Shown piece by piece: positions 8,369 to 17,064 of a stretch of 64,000 nt of DNA. Each line of letters opens with the position of its first letter. Position 1 is the stretch's first letter. The notes below the pieces were generated by a model, which saw only the letters and a program-made list of their open reading frames with translations, was not told where the DNA came from and did not search any database. The stretch is taken from contig NZ_OZ061549.1 in NCBI RefSeq assembly GCF_964065165.1, positions 2,294,001 through 2,358,000 on the forward strand, given 5' to 3'. The position numbers and the translations under genes were made by a program. This DNA is from Levilactobacillus yonginensis. GTDB lineage: Bacteria > Bacillota > Bacilli > Lactobacillales > Lactobacillaceae.

Positions 8369-10615
8369 CTAATGGTCGTTTGCGGCAGCAATGAAACTAG
8401 AAATTAGGTTCTCTGGAACACCTAGGGCAACGGCTGCCCGGAGTGGCATGTTGAGAAACATCTGGTTTTGCATCAAGACTAGATTACCGTTGCCATCCTT
8501 AAGCGTTAGGAAGTTGTTTGTGCGATCCTGTTCTGAGTCCAGAACGATGCGTTGGAAGAGGTCGTTTAATCGCGGCTCTTGGACGACTTGGGCGAAGTAA
8601 GTTTCAGACGTAACCGGTGCGGGTGAATTCTTAAAGTCCATGGTTAACTTCGTTTGCAGCCGGATGTCGCGGGAAGATTCACCAATCATAATTTCATAAT
8701 CACCAGTATCGGCTTCCCAGCGTTGTTTGGGTTCACACCACCAACTAAAGTCACGACGATTCAGTTTGAAGGTGACTAACTTCGTTTCGTGAGGATCGAT
8801 GCTCAGTTTTGTGAAGGCCCGCAATTCTTTGGTGGGCATTGGTTTATGTGTAGAATGGTTAGCAACGTAGAGTTGTGGAACAGCTTGGCCAACGCGGTCA
8901 CCCGTGTTGGTAATACCAAAGGTAACGGTGGCACCATGTTCATTTTGATCAATGACCAACTTAGAGTACTCAAAGTTGGTATAACTTAGTCCGTGACCAA
9001 ATGGGAAGAGAACGTGCATTTCGTGCGTATCGTAGTAACGGTAGCCCATGAAGATGCCTTCCGTATAGTATTCGTGATGAGGATCCTGACCAAAGGTTGG
9101 TGCCATTGGTGTGTCAGTTAAGCGCCGGGGGAAAGTTTCTGTCAAGTGACCGGAGGGATTTACCGCACCAGTAATGATATCCCAGGTCGATTCACCGACT
9201 GATTCTCCAGCCAGGTACGTTTCAACGACAGCAGCGGTGCTGTGGACCCAAGGCATTTCTACTGCAGATCCATTTTGAAGGACTACCGTTGTGTGGGGGT
9301 TGATCTTAGCAAGTTGACCCACCAGGTCGCCTTGGTTTTCAGGAAGCATTAGTGAGTTTTTATCAAAGCCCTCTGATTCAGCGCTTTCTGGATAACCAGC
9401 GAAGACAACGACGTGATCCGCAGTCTTGGCGGCGTTGAGCGCTGCCTGTGCCAGACTATCATCGGTTTCACTTTGATCCAAACGATAACCAGGGTAGTAG
9501 TCAGCTTTGAGGTCACTGGTTTGTAGCGCTGCTAATGGTGTTACCAAGTTGGTTGGGTTAACGTGTGAGCTGCCAGATCCTTGGTAGCGCGGCTTTTCAG
9601 CCAATTCACCAATCACCACAAGTTTGCCTTCGTTTCCCGGAGTCAATGGTAATTCGTTAGCGTGATTTTTGAGTAAAACGATACTATCATCGGCAACGGT
9701 CCGGGCGAAGTTGTGATGTGCTTCGTGGTCGTAAGTACTTGGTTTTTCAGCGGGTGCCCAATTGTCAATGATGTGGAGTAAGTGACGGACAGATTTGTTT
9801 AGCGTTCCTTCGTCTAATTCACCGGTATCAATTCCACGAATAATTTCATCCACGGAAGCCTGGCCTTTGCCGGGCATTTCCAGGTCCAATCCGGCACGTA
9901 AAGCTTGCGGATGGTCGGCGACTGCTCCCCAATCGGACATTACCGCGCCGTGGAAGCCCCATTCGTCCCGCAGAATGCTCCGTAAGAGTCGTTGGTTCTG
10001 AGAATTGAGGACACCGTTTATTTTGTTATAAGAGGTCATGACGGTAGCAGGTAGTGCAGCCTTGACGACGATTTCAAACGTTCGTAAATAAAGTTCACGT
10101 AGCGTTCGTTCCGACATATCACTAGAGGCTGTAAACCGCTGATTTTCACGGTTGTTTGCGGCAAAGTGCTTGACCGCCACGCCGACATGTCGGGATTGAA
10201 CACCTTTTACGTAGGCGCTCCCCAACTTACCGGCGACTAGTGGATCTTCTGAGAAGTATTCAAAGTTACGACCACCCAGAGGAGAGCGTTTGAGGTTGAT
10301 GCCGGGGCCTAGTAGTAGGCTCACTTGCTCAGCGCGCGCTTCCTCTCCTAAATGTTCCCCCATTTTCTGTAAGAGGGATTCATTCCACGAACTAGCGCTG
10401 AGCGCCGCCGTGGGAAAGGCAATTGCTTGAATTGAATCCGTGAAGTCAGCTTCAGAACCAGGCTTTTGTTTCCGAAGACCCGACGGTCCATCCGTCATCA
10501 TCAAGGCGGGAATGCCCAGTCGCTTTACAGCGGCCGTGTACCAGTTATTCTTTCCAGAGACCAAAGCGGCCTTCTCTGGTAACGTCAGTGCAGCAAGCGT
10601 TCGTTCGATGTCCAT
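8369..10615 (-). CDS. Glycoside hydrolase family 3 beta-glucosidase
   Basis: A 748-residue cytoplasmic enzyme without signal peptide, probably releasing glucose or another sugar from beta-glycosides. It has an N-terminal TIM barrel with KHFAANNRE (about 149-158) and the nucleophile Asp228 in VMSDWGA. The alpha/beta sandwich carries SEGFDKNSLMLPENQ, with Glu as likely acid/base. The C-terminal fibronectin-III-like domain follows GHGLSYTNFEYS. The start ATG 10615 has AGAAAGGA upstream. It is a lone leftward gene convergent with the acetyltransferase operon. Confidence 0.9.
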   Translation of the reverse strand: MDIERTLAALTLPEKAALVSGKNNWYTAAVKRLGIPALMMTDGPSGLRKQKPGSEADFTDSIQAIAFPTAALSASSWNESLLQKMGEHLGEEARAEQVSLLLGPGINLKRSPLGGRNFEYFSEDPLVAGKLGSAYVKGVQSRHVGVAVKHFAANNRENQRFTASSDMSERTLRELYLRTFEIVVKAALPATVMTSYNKINGVLNSQNQRLLRSILRDEWGFHGAVMSDWGAVADHPQALRAGLDLEMPGKGQASVDEIIRGIDTGELDEGTLNKSVRHLLHIIDNWAPAEKPSTYDHEAHHNFARTVADDSIVLLKNHANELPLTPGNEGKLVVIGELAEKPRYQGSGSSHVNPTNLVTPLAALQTSDLKADYYPGYRLDQSETDDSLAQAALNAAKTADHVVVFAGYPESAESEGFDKNSLMLPENQGDLVGQLAKINPHTTVVLQNGSAVEMPWVHSTAAVVETYLAGESVGESTWDIITGAVNPSGHLTETFPRRLTDTPMAPTFGQDPHHEYYTEGIFMGYRYYDTHEMHVLFPFGHGLSYTNFEYSKLVIDQNEHGATVTFGITNTGDRVGQAVPQLYVANHSTHKPMPTKELRAFTKLSIDPHETKLVTFKLNRRDFSWWCEPKQRWEADTGDYEIMIGESSRDIRLQTKLTMDFKNSPAPVTSETYFAQVVQEPRLNDLFQRIVLDSEQDRTNNFLTLKDGNGNLVLMQNQMFLNMPLRAAVALGVPENLISSFIAAANDH

Positions 10616-10698
10616 ACGTTCAAATCCTTTCTACTAGTCAAACTTAATTCCAGTATACCGTTTTCCTAGAGGAGATGTTAGTGAGTCGGTTTTTTTCT

Positions 10699-10729
10699 TT
10701 GACAAACGAGGGGGATTGGGGTAACTTTA
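10699..10729 (+). promoter_or_regulatory. Candidate promoter of the leader peptide-oppA unit
   Basis: TTGACA at 10699-10704 is a perfect -35. The -10 is weak: TAACTT lies 17 bases downstream and TTAATT a few bases later. A weak -10 would suit a regulated transcript that starts about 40 bases before the leader peptide. Confidence 0.4.
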
Positions 10730-10777
10730 ATTCTGTGCAATCCGTTTAATTACTAAAAATAAGGAGGGGAGACCACG

Positions 10778-10882
10778 ATGATGATTAATGCCAACCAAGT
10801 TCAAATGGTTTTAGCCGCATGTTGCGAATGTAACGTGTGCTTTTTGCGTTGCTCATATCGTGGACTTCCGGCTAAACCGTAG
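10778..10882 (+). CDS. Cysteine-rich 34-residue leader peptide upstream of oppA
   Basis: Too short for routine gene calling, but well supported. AAGGAGGGGAG precedes ATG 10778, and the frame stays open for 35 codons. The middle encodes five Cys in 11 codons (AACCECNVCFLRC, residues 13-25). An RNA hairpin can form across these codons: 10807-10817 pairs with 10869-10878 (GGTTTTAGCCG with CGGCTAAACC). A strong terminator at 10915-10960 follows before oppA. This is the layout of a ribosome-mediated attenuator in which stalling at Cys codons reports charged tRNA-Cys. A small bioactive peptide cannot be excluded, but no maturation genes are near. Confidence 0.65.
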   Translation: MMINANQVQMVLAACCECNVCFLRCSYRGLPAKP

Positions 10883-10914
10883 CAATACATAACGACGACT
10901 CAGGTTGTCAGTGT

Positions 10915-10960
10915 AGCGGGTTACCTTTCACGATACGAGTGAAGGGTAACCCGCTTTTTA
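10915..10960 (+). terminator. Strong terminator/attenuator between the Cys leader and oppA
   Basis: AGCGGGTTACCTTTCAC pairs with GTGAAGGGTAACCCGCT (17 bp, one G-U) around a 7-base loop, followed by TTTTT. It sits inside the upstream region of oppA, 33 bases after the leader peptide stop and 65 before the oppA ATG. It must be bypassed for oppA expression unless oppA has its own promoter within the 65 bases. Confidence 0.85.
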
Positions 10961-11024
10961 TGCATAAAAATTGGATTTAGGGATTGCACACCACTAAATT
11001 TGAAGACAAGGGAGCAATGATTTT

Positions 11025-12665
11025 ATGAGAAAATGGACCGGATTGGGACTCGTCGCAGCTGTAATGGCTTTGAGCCTGGGGTTAGCAGCTTGTGGCCAGT
11101 CAGCTTCCTCAGCGAAGCCCACCCAAGAGCTACGGTTACCCGCTACCGCACAACTTGATACGATTGATTTAGCCAAAGCCACTGGTTATGGTCAAACGGG
11201 AAATGTGTTTGAAGGATTTTATCGGTTGGGGAAGAACGGTCAAGTAGCACCAGGGTTAGCCGATAAAGTTCAGGAGTCTAAGGATCAGAAGACCTGGACC
11301 TTTCACATCCGGGACAATGCTAAGTGGAGTAATGGCGATAAGATCACTGCCCAGGATTTCGTCTATTCTTGGCGGCGGACGTTAACACCAGCTACCAAGT
11401 CTTCCTACACCAACATGTTCTCCGGCATTAAGAATGGCGATAAGATTATTGCGGGGAAGGCTGATCCGAACACGATTGGAATCCATGCCAAGAACCAGCA
11501 GACAGTGATTGTTAAGCTAGATAGACCAATTGCCTACTTTAAAATTTTGATGGCATACCCACTGTTTGCCCCGCAAAATAAGAAGGTTATCGACAAGTAT
11601 GGTAAGAAGTACGCTACTAAGTCGGAATTCATGGTCTACAGTGGTCCTTTCAAGATTACGGACTGGAGTGGGACTGGGAACACCTGGTCCTTTGTGAAGA
11701 ACAATCAGTACTGGGATAAGAACGTGGTTAAGTTGCAAAAAATCAAGTATCAAGTTGTGACCAACCCACAGACGGGGTTGAGCCTGTATCAGAACAACAA
11801 GCTTGATTTTGCTAACCTGACCAACGAACAAGTTAAAAACTATAAGAACGACCAGGCGTTTAAAGAATATCCCTACTCTATCGTGATTCACTTGAAGTAT
11901 AATTTCCAAGACGCCAATAAAGAAAAGCGCCGAATTATGAACAATCAAAACATTCGGCAGGCCATTGCACTGTCCATTAACCGCAGTCAGCTGACGAAGA
12001 AGGTCTTAGGCGACGGGTCCGTGACACCAACTGGTTTTGTAGCCAGTGGTTTGGCTAAGGATCCTAAGACGGGTGAAGACTTTGCTAAGCAACAAACCGT
12101 TAAGAATTCCACTACCTATAACCCAACATTGGCTAGACAAAAGTGGACTCAGGGTCTGAAACAGTTGGGAATCAAGAAGGTCGACCTGAGTATCATGGCT
12201 GGAAACGATGATGCGGCTGCCAGCACAGTGACGCAGTATCTCAAAGGCGCTTTGGAAAAGAACCTGAAAGGCTTTGATTTGAAGATTCAAAACGTACCAG
12301 CTTCTGTTGCTCAGTCACGTTCAACTAGTGGGGACTTTGACCTCTACCTGTCACACTGGGGTGCCGATTTCAATGACCCAATTTCCTTCCTCCAGATTCC
12401 AGTCAGTTCCAATTCACTGAACTATGGCAAGTGGTCTAACAAGCAGTATGACCAATTGATCAATAAAGCTCAGAATCAGGATGCCGGTCAGCCGGAGGTT
12501 CGGTGGCAAGATATGATTAAAGCGGCTAAGATGCTCAATCAGACACAGAGCTTCACGCCACTTTACCAGGCTAATTACGCCTACCTCCAACGCCGTACTG
12601 CCAAAGGAATCATTCATAACACGGCGGGGACACAGTGGAGTTATAAGTATGCGTACATTAAGTGA
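11025..12665 (+). CDS. oppA: Peptide ABC transporter substrate-binding lipoprotein (OppA family)
   Basis: A solute-binding protein of family 5 (546 residues). The signal peptide ends in lipobox LGLAAC with Cys23 as the lipid anchor, so it is tethered outside the membrane. Family hallmarks include KWSNGDKITAQDFVYSWRR (about 97-115) and the C-terminal ADFNDPISFL. No permease or ATPase genes are adjacent, so it must work with a transporter encoded elsewhere. The RBS is GGGAGCA before ATG 11025. The Cys-codon leader and terminator upstream imply that its peptides serve as a cysteine or sulfur source. A paralogue lies at 21683-23335. Confidence 0.93.
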   Translation: MRKWTGLGLVAAVMALSLGLAACGQSASSAKPTQELRLPATAQLDTIDLAKATGYGQTGNVFEGFYRLGKNGQVAPGLADKVQESKDQKTWTFHIRDNAKWSNGDKITAQDFVYSWRRTLTPATKSSYTNMFSGIKNGDKIIAGKADPNTIGIHAKNQQTVIVKLDRPIAYFKILMAYPLFAPQNKKVIDKYGKKYATKSEFMVYSGPFKITDWSGTGNTWSFVKNNQYWDKNVVKLQKIKYQVVTNPQTGLSLYQNNKLDFANLTNEQVKNYKNDQAFKEYPYSIVIHLKYNFQDANKEKRRIMNNQNIRQAIALSINRSQLTKKVLGDGSVTPTGFVASGLAKDPKTGEDFAKQQTVKNSTTYNPTLARQKWTQGLKQLGIKKVDLSIMAGNDDAAASTVTQYLKGALEKNLKGFDLKIQNVPASVAQSRSTSGDFDLYLSHWGADFNDPISFLQIPVSSNSLNYGKWSNKQYDQLINKAQNQDAGQPEVRWQDMIKAAKMLNQTQSFTPLYQANYAYLQRRTAKGIIHNTAGTQWSYKYAYIK

Positions 12666-12841
12666 TAACTAAGGATTGAAAGCAAAATTGATAGCCATTG
12701 GAAGCCAGGAATGTGACCGGCTGAAAAAGACACCGGTCCGTTCGCCAAGCCCCTGTGTCCGCATCGTTTCAGCTCATGTCTGACGGCTGGTAAGTGAGTG
12801 GCCTTGTGATGTGGTCGCTTGTCGTTCATTGTTGTATCATG

Positions 12842-13414
12842 ATGGCAGAGGATGGTGACGAGGTAATGGCGATTGGACCAAATGACGGCCAAGAGTGGCT
12901 GACCAATGGCACGCAAGAATACCATGCGTACTTTGGTACGCCGACCCACGATGATCACGTGCTGTATGAACTTCTAACGGTAGGGGTCTTTCAAGTGGGC
13001 CTAAGCTGGCAGGCAGCGGCTAGTAAATTACCCGTGTATCGCCGGTTGTTTGCGGAAATGAATCCGCAAGTCGTTGCTGGATTTGAAGACGAGTTGGATG
13101 GCGAACGGATTGCGCGAGACGCTGACATGATTAGTAACGGGCGCAAGATCCGGGCAACCATTCGGAATGCGCGGGCGATTATCCGGGTGCAACAGGAGTT
13201 TGGCAGTTTTGCTGATTATCTCTGGGCCTTTGTCGATGGAACACCATATCTGTTACCGGCTGTGACCCGGGATGAACTGACTAATCAGTCGGCAATTGGG
13301 ACGGCGGTAGCCAAGGATTTAAAACAGCGGGGGTTTAGCTTCGTGGGGCCGGTCGTCACGCACATGTTTCTATTGGCAGCTGGAATTTTACGCGAGCAGG
13401 TTCTTGATGACTAA
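12842..13414 (+). CDS. Tag-family protein lacking zinc ligands and catalytic Glu
   Basis: Aligns with Tag along its length: YELLTVGVFQVGLSWQ matches the Tag block FELLCLETYQAGLSWQ, and KQRGFSFVGPVVTHMFLLAAG matches the C-terminal block. The Glu that Tag uses in catalysis is Gly here, the N-terminal RCxW is missing, and the C-terminal HxxxC zinc ligands are replaced (GILREQVLDD). It may therefore bind damaged bases differently or lack glycosylase activity. Start is uncertain: no good ribosome site exists, and ATG 12839, 12842 or 12866 are all possible. About 190 residues. Confidence 0.75.
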   Translation: MAEDGDEVMAIGPNDGQEWLTNGTQEYHAYFGTPTHDDHVLYELLTVGVFQVGLSWQAAASKLPVYRRLFAEMNPQVVAGFEDELDGERIARDADMISNGRKIRATIRNARAIIRVQQEFGSFADYLWAFVDGTPYLLPAVTRDELTNQSAIGTAVAKDLKQRGFSFVGPVVTHMFLLAAGILREQVLDD

Positions 13415-13525
13415 GTGAAATTTAGATGAGAAAAAGTAATGGCGATAAGATTATTTTTCCGGGCTAATATAGGTAAAGAGCTGTGTTGTGGGCGTTAACA
13501 TAAAAGCATTTATCTAAAATTGTTC

Positions 13526-13554
13526 TTGACACCGAATTAAAGTTTCATTAGACT
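13526..13554 (+). promoter_or_regulatory. Promoter of the met T-box transcript
   Basis: TTGACA (13526-13531), 17-base spacer, TAGACT (13549-13554). It lies directly before the T-box leader, as expected for a riboswitch-controlled promoter. Confidence 0.65.
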
Positions 13555-13560
13555 TGCTAT

Positions 13561-13860
13561 TAAATTAAGCGATTGAAAACAATGTGATCAGGAGAGTAGC
13601 CTTCGTCAATGGTTCCAAGAGAGCTCGCGATTTGCTGTAAGCGGGTAACCCACGGCAAGGTGAAGATGGCCTGAAATTAATTGGTATCACTGAGTCCTTG
13701 GGATGAGGTGGTAATGTCTGGCACTCATTAGCGTGCACGCACTTTAAGGCATTAGCTGGCGAGTGTTAATGAGGAGCCAGCATTATTTTATGTGCCGACT
13801 TAAATTAGAATGGTACCACGACAAGTTCGTTTCTATTAATTTAGGAGCGGACTTTTTCTT
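13561..13860 (+). ncRNA. T-box riboswitch, probably methionine-specific
   Basis: The conserved T-box AGAATGGTACCACG lies at 13807-13820. The terminator follows: 13823-13834 (AAGTTCGTTTCT) pairs over 12 bp with 13843-13854 (AGGAGCGGACTT), then a T-run. Upstream, AGGAGAGTAG (about 13590) fits the stem I region, and GGTGAAGATGGCCT contains ATG at 13666-13668 in the position of a specifier codon, implying tRNA-Met. Uncharged tRNA pairs with the TGG of the T-box and stabilises an antiterminator. The downstream genes encode a methionine ABC transporter, in agreement. Confidence 0.88.
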
Positions 13861-13936
13861 TTGGTCATTGTTTGCAACCGTGGCGTTTAACTTTTGAGGA
13901 TTTAGAAATTATTGAAAAATAAAGGGGATTTTGAGT

Positions 13937-14749
13937 ATGAAGAAATCATTTAAACATTTTAGCTGGCTCCTATTATTATTGATTCCATTGTTAATCGTTG
14001 CCGGTTGTGGGAAGTCTAGTAGTTCCAGCAACAAGACTGTGAAGGTTGGAATCATGGGTTCCGACGAAAAAATCTGGAAACCAATTCAATCTAAGTTAAA
14101 GAAGCAAGGTATTAACATCAAATTGGTGACTTTCACCGATTACAACCAGCCTAACGCTGCGTTGACCAACCATGAAATTGATTTAAACTCGTTCCAACAC
14201 ACATACTTCATGGATCAATGGAACAAGGCTCACAAGAGTAACATCGTTTCCATCGGGAAGACTGTTCGGGCACCACTACGGTTATACTCCAAAAAGGTTA
14301 AGAGCGTTTCAGCCATCAAGAAGGGTGACCAAATTACGATCCCTAACGACTCCACCAATGAAGGACGGGCCTTACACTTACTGCAATCAGCTGGCTTGAT
14401 CAAGGTTGATAGCAAGGTTGAGTTACCAACGCCTAAGAACATCACGGAAAACAAGTTGAAGTTAAAGATTACGGCTGTTGATGCTGCTCAAACACCACGT
14501 TCGTTGACTGATGCGACCGGTGCTGTTATCAACAACGAATTTGCCGCTGAAGCTAAGTTGCCTAACAAGGAAACTATCTTCAAGGAAAAGATCAATAAGG
14601 CATCAATTCCTTACATCAACATCATCGCAACCAACAAGTCTGACAAGAACAACAAGACCTACAAGAAGATCGTGAAGGCTTACCAGACTGAGGCAACCAA
14701 GAAGTTGTTGCAGAAGTACTACCACGGCTTGACCATCCCAGCTTGGTAA
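13937..14749 (+). CDS. metQ: Methionine ABC transporter substrate-binding lipoprotein
   Basis: NlpA/MetQ family, 270 residues. The signal peptide ends in IVAGC with Cys24 as the lipid anchor. VKVGIMGSDEKIWKPI and TIPNDSTNEGRALHLLQSAG are typical family blocks. ATG 13937 is preferred; TTG 13931 is too close to the GGGG ribosome site. It captures methionine (possibly D-Met or Met peptides) for MetN-MetP and is controlled by the T-box upstream. A 170-base gap separates it from metN. Confidence 0.93.
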   Translation: MKKSFKHFSWLLLLLIPLLIVAGCGKSSSSSNKTVKVGIMGSDEKIWKPIQSKLKKQGINIKLVTFTDYNQPNAALTNHEIDLNSFQHTYFMDQWNKAHKSNIVSIGKTVRAPLRLYSKKVKSVSAIKKGDQITIPNDSTNEGRALHLLQSAGLIKVDSKVELPTPKNITENKLKLKITAVDAAQTPRSLTDATGAVINNEFAAEAKLPNKETIFKEKINKASIPYINIIATNKSDKNNKTYKKIVKAYQTEATKKLLQKYYHGLTIPAW

Positions 14750-14931
14750 TCTAGTGATCAGATTGATCGATAGGTTGCCGACGGGGTACCCGTCAATATG
14801 TGATAAGCGGCGGTGCTGTAATTTTTCAGCCAGGGTGGACGACCGCCAGTCAGTCTAAATAAGTTAAAGTGTCATATATTATAGAAGTAAAATGAAATTG
14901 CCGGCATTGGCGAGTAAGGAGAATGAAGTCT

Positions 14932-15993
14932 GTGACTAACGAAGCGATTATTCAGTTAAAAGATATCGACGTGACCTTTCATAACAAGGGTCAGACCGTA
15001 GCGGCCGTGAAAGATGTGTCCTTGACGGTCAACCGCGGTGACATCTACGGTGTCGTCGGCTATTCTGGAGCGGGGAAAAGTACCCTCGTGCGGGTAATCA
15101 ACCGCCTCCAACGGCCAACTGCCGGCACTGTCGAAGTCAGTGGTCAAAATATTTTAGATTTGAGTTCCAAGGAATTACGGACTGCCCGGACTAAAATCGG
15201 CATGATTTTTCAGCATTTTAACCTCATGACGTCCCGGACTATTGCAGATAACGTCGATTACCCGTTGAAGGGGAGCAAGTTATCTCACGCGGAGCGGAAG
15301 GAAAAAGTGGCGCATCTACTGGACCTGGTTGGGTTGAGTGAAAAGGCGGAAGACTATCCGGCACAACTCTCTGGTGGTCAAAAGCAACGGGTTGCCATTG
15401 CCCGGGCGTTAGCCAATGATCCTGAAATTCTGATCAGTGATGAAGCCACAAGTGCATTGGACCCTAAGACCACGTCTTCCATTTTGGAATTATTGAAGCG
15501 GTTGAATAAGGAATTGGGTCTCACCGTGGTGCTGATTACCCATGAAATGGAAGCCGTGAAGGAAATTTGTAACAAAGTGGCGGTCATGGACGCTGGTGAA
15601 ATTATTGAACGGGGTGACCTGGTTACCATCTTCAGTAAGCCAGATAAGCCATTGACCCAAGACTTCATCAATACGGCTACGCAAATCAATCAGGCGATGG
15701 AAAAAATTTACAAGCAAGCGGGAACACTGGGCTTGGACGATCATCACATCCTGGTGCAACTTCAATACGTTGGGGCAACCGCGGACGCACCGTTGATTAC
15801 GGAATTGTACAAGCGGTATTCAGTCGTTTCAAACATCTTGTATGGGAACGTTGAAATCCTTCAGGATACGCCATTGGGTAACTTGATCGTTGTTATGGCT
15901 GGTGAACCCGACCAGTTGAATGAAGCCTGGACTTACTGTGAAGACGCTGGTATTAACGTTACGCAGCTTGACCCTAATTCGGAGGTGGCCTAA
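14932..15993 (+). CDS. metN: Methionine ABC transporter ATP-binding protein
   Basis: ATPase of the MetNPQ importer. Walker [10 protein letters not shown] (43-51), Q-loop FQHFN (about 93), signature LSGGQKQR (146-153), Walker B ILISDE (166-171) and switch His in ITHEME. The C-terminal 80 residues form the NIL/ACT-like domain that in MetN binds methionine and inhibits transport. I prefer GTG 14932 (AAGGAG 10 bases upstream) over ATG 14923, which lies only one base from that site; the ATG adds three residues. Confidence 0.93.
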   Translation: MTNEAIIQLKDIDVTFHNKGQTVAAVKDVSLTVNRGDIYGVVGYSGAGKSTLVRVINRLQRPTAGTVEVSGQNILDLSSKELRTARTKIGMIFQHFNLMTSRTIADNVDYPLKGSKLSHAERKEKVAHLLDLVGLSEKAEDYPAQLSGGQKQRVAIARALANDPEILISDEATSALDPKTTSSILELLKRLNKELGLTVVLITHEMEAVKEICNKVAVMDAGEIIERGDLVTIFSKPDKPLTQDFINTATQINQAMEKIYKQAGTLGLDDHHILVQLQYVGATADAPLITELYKRYSVVSNILYGNVEILQDTPLGNLIVVMAGEPDQLNEAWTYCEDAGINVTQLDPNSEVA

Positions 15994-16668
15994 ATGTTAG
16001 CAAAATACTTTCCAAACGCGGTCACAATGAAGGGTGACTTCATTCAAGCAACGTGGGAAACGTTGTACATGACGTTCTTCACCGCAGTGGTTGCTGGTAT
16101 CATTGGGATGGCCATTGGGATTGGTCTAATTGTGACCCAACCCGGTGGTATCTTGGAAAACCGGGTTGTTTACAATATCTTGGATAAATTGGTTAACCTG
16201 TGTCGGTCAATTCCGTTTGTTATTTTACTGGCCGTCATCGCGCCGTTGACGCGGTTGATTGTTGGGACCGCCATCGGGACCACCGCAGCAATCGTGCCAT
16301 TGGTCATTGGTTCCGCACCATTTTACGCCCGGCAGATTCAAAATGCCTTAGCGGAAGTGGACCGGGGCGTGATTGAAGCCGCTGAATCCGTTGGTTCTGG
16401 CCCCATTGCCATTATCTTCCGAGTATACTTGCGTGAGGGCCTGCCGGATATTATCCGCTCATCCGTCCTAACGTTGATCAGTCTGATCGACTTGACAGCC
16501 ATGGCCGGTGCCATCGGTGGTGGTGGTTTAGGGAATCTGGCCATCAACGTTGGGTACAGTCGGTTCGAAAGTGACGTTACGGTTGGTGCAATGTTGATTA
16601 TCTTAGTCATTGTCTTTGCCATTCAACTGATTGGGGATTTCTGGGCCCGCAAAGTTGATCACGCTTAG
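15994..16668 (+). CDS. metP: Methionine ABC transporter permease
   Basis: A 224-residue permease with five or six hydrophobic helices. The EAA loop is GVIEAAESVGSGPIAIIFRVYLREGLP-like (about residues 127-153; conserved EAA and G). It starts directly after the metN stop, with GGAGG inside the metN 3' end, so the two are translationally coupled. Completes metQ-metN-metP. Confidence 0.93.
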   Translation: MLAKYFPNAVTMKGDFIQATWETLYMTFFTAVVAGIIGMAIGIGLIVTQPGGILENRVVYNILDKLVNLCRSIPFVILLAVIAPLTRLIVGTAIGTTAAIVPLVIGSAPFYARQIQNALAEVDRGVIEAAESVGSGPIAIIFRVYLREGLPDIIRSSVLTLISLIDLTAMAGAIGGGGLGNLAINVGYSRFESDVTVGAMLIILVIVFAIQLIGDFWARKVDHA

Positions 16669-16731
16669 GCTAAGGGTCATCGCTGGAGCTTGAGCCGGTT
16701 ACGTCTTAGTCAGATGAATTTAGAAGTAATG

Positions 16732-16765
16732 AATGAGTTTGGGATTAGTTCCCAAACTCATTTTG
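16732..16765 (+). terminator. Terminator of the met transporter operon
   Basis: AATGAGTTTGGGA and TCCCAAACTCATT form a 13-bp stem followed by TTTTG. The stem core (GTTTGGGA/TCCCAAAC) resembles the hairpin of the terminator-bearing repeat family found elsewhere in the window. Confidence 0.8.
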
Positions 16766-16947
16766 TGATTTGGGGATACATTTATTGGGTTAGAAGTTTC
16801 GATGATTGGGTTAATTACTAATTTTAGTGGCGTGAAGATGCTGATAATAAGGGGTTCTTGCCCGGTTATAGAGGATCTTTCCACCCGGTGAAGGTTGGTT
16901 AAAATATTTTTCGGACTGAATAAAGTTTTTGAGCTAAAATTAAAGAG

Positions 16948-16979
16948 GACAAAGATGGTTAGTCGTTACCATCTTTGTC
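16948..16979. repeat. Perfect inverted repeat upstream of the DMT transporter
   Basis: GACAAAGATGGT and ACCATCTTTGTC are perfect 12-bp arms around an 8-base loop, with no T-tail. It could be an operator, an RNA hairpin in the transporter leader or a weak terminator. The rest of 16766-17064 shows no gene. Confidence 0.6.
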
Positions 16980-17064
16980 AGTGAATTCTAATAGATATTC
17001 GGTAAAATAAATAGATTATGATGCATACCATTTTGGGGTGTGGGAGAGAAAGGATTATTCGGCT

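Noticed and set aside
10778-10882. Cys-rich peptide as a bacteriocin or RiPP precursor
   Set aside because: No leader-cleavage motif, modification enzyme, immunity or export gene nearby; the terminator and oppA context favour a regulatory leader.
11517-11948. 143-codon leftward frame within oppA
   Set aside because: Antisense of a well-supported coding region with no start signals.
12715-12740. GACCGG/CCGGTC inverted repeat after oppA as a terminator
   Set aside because: Only six base pairs with a long loop and no T-run; too weak to call.
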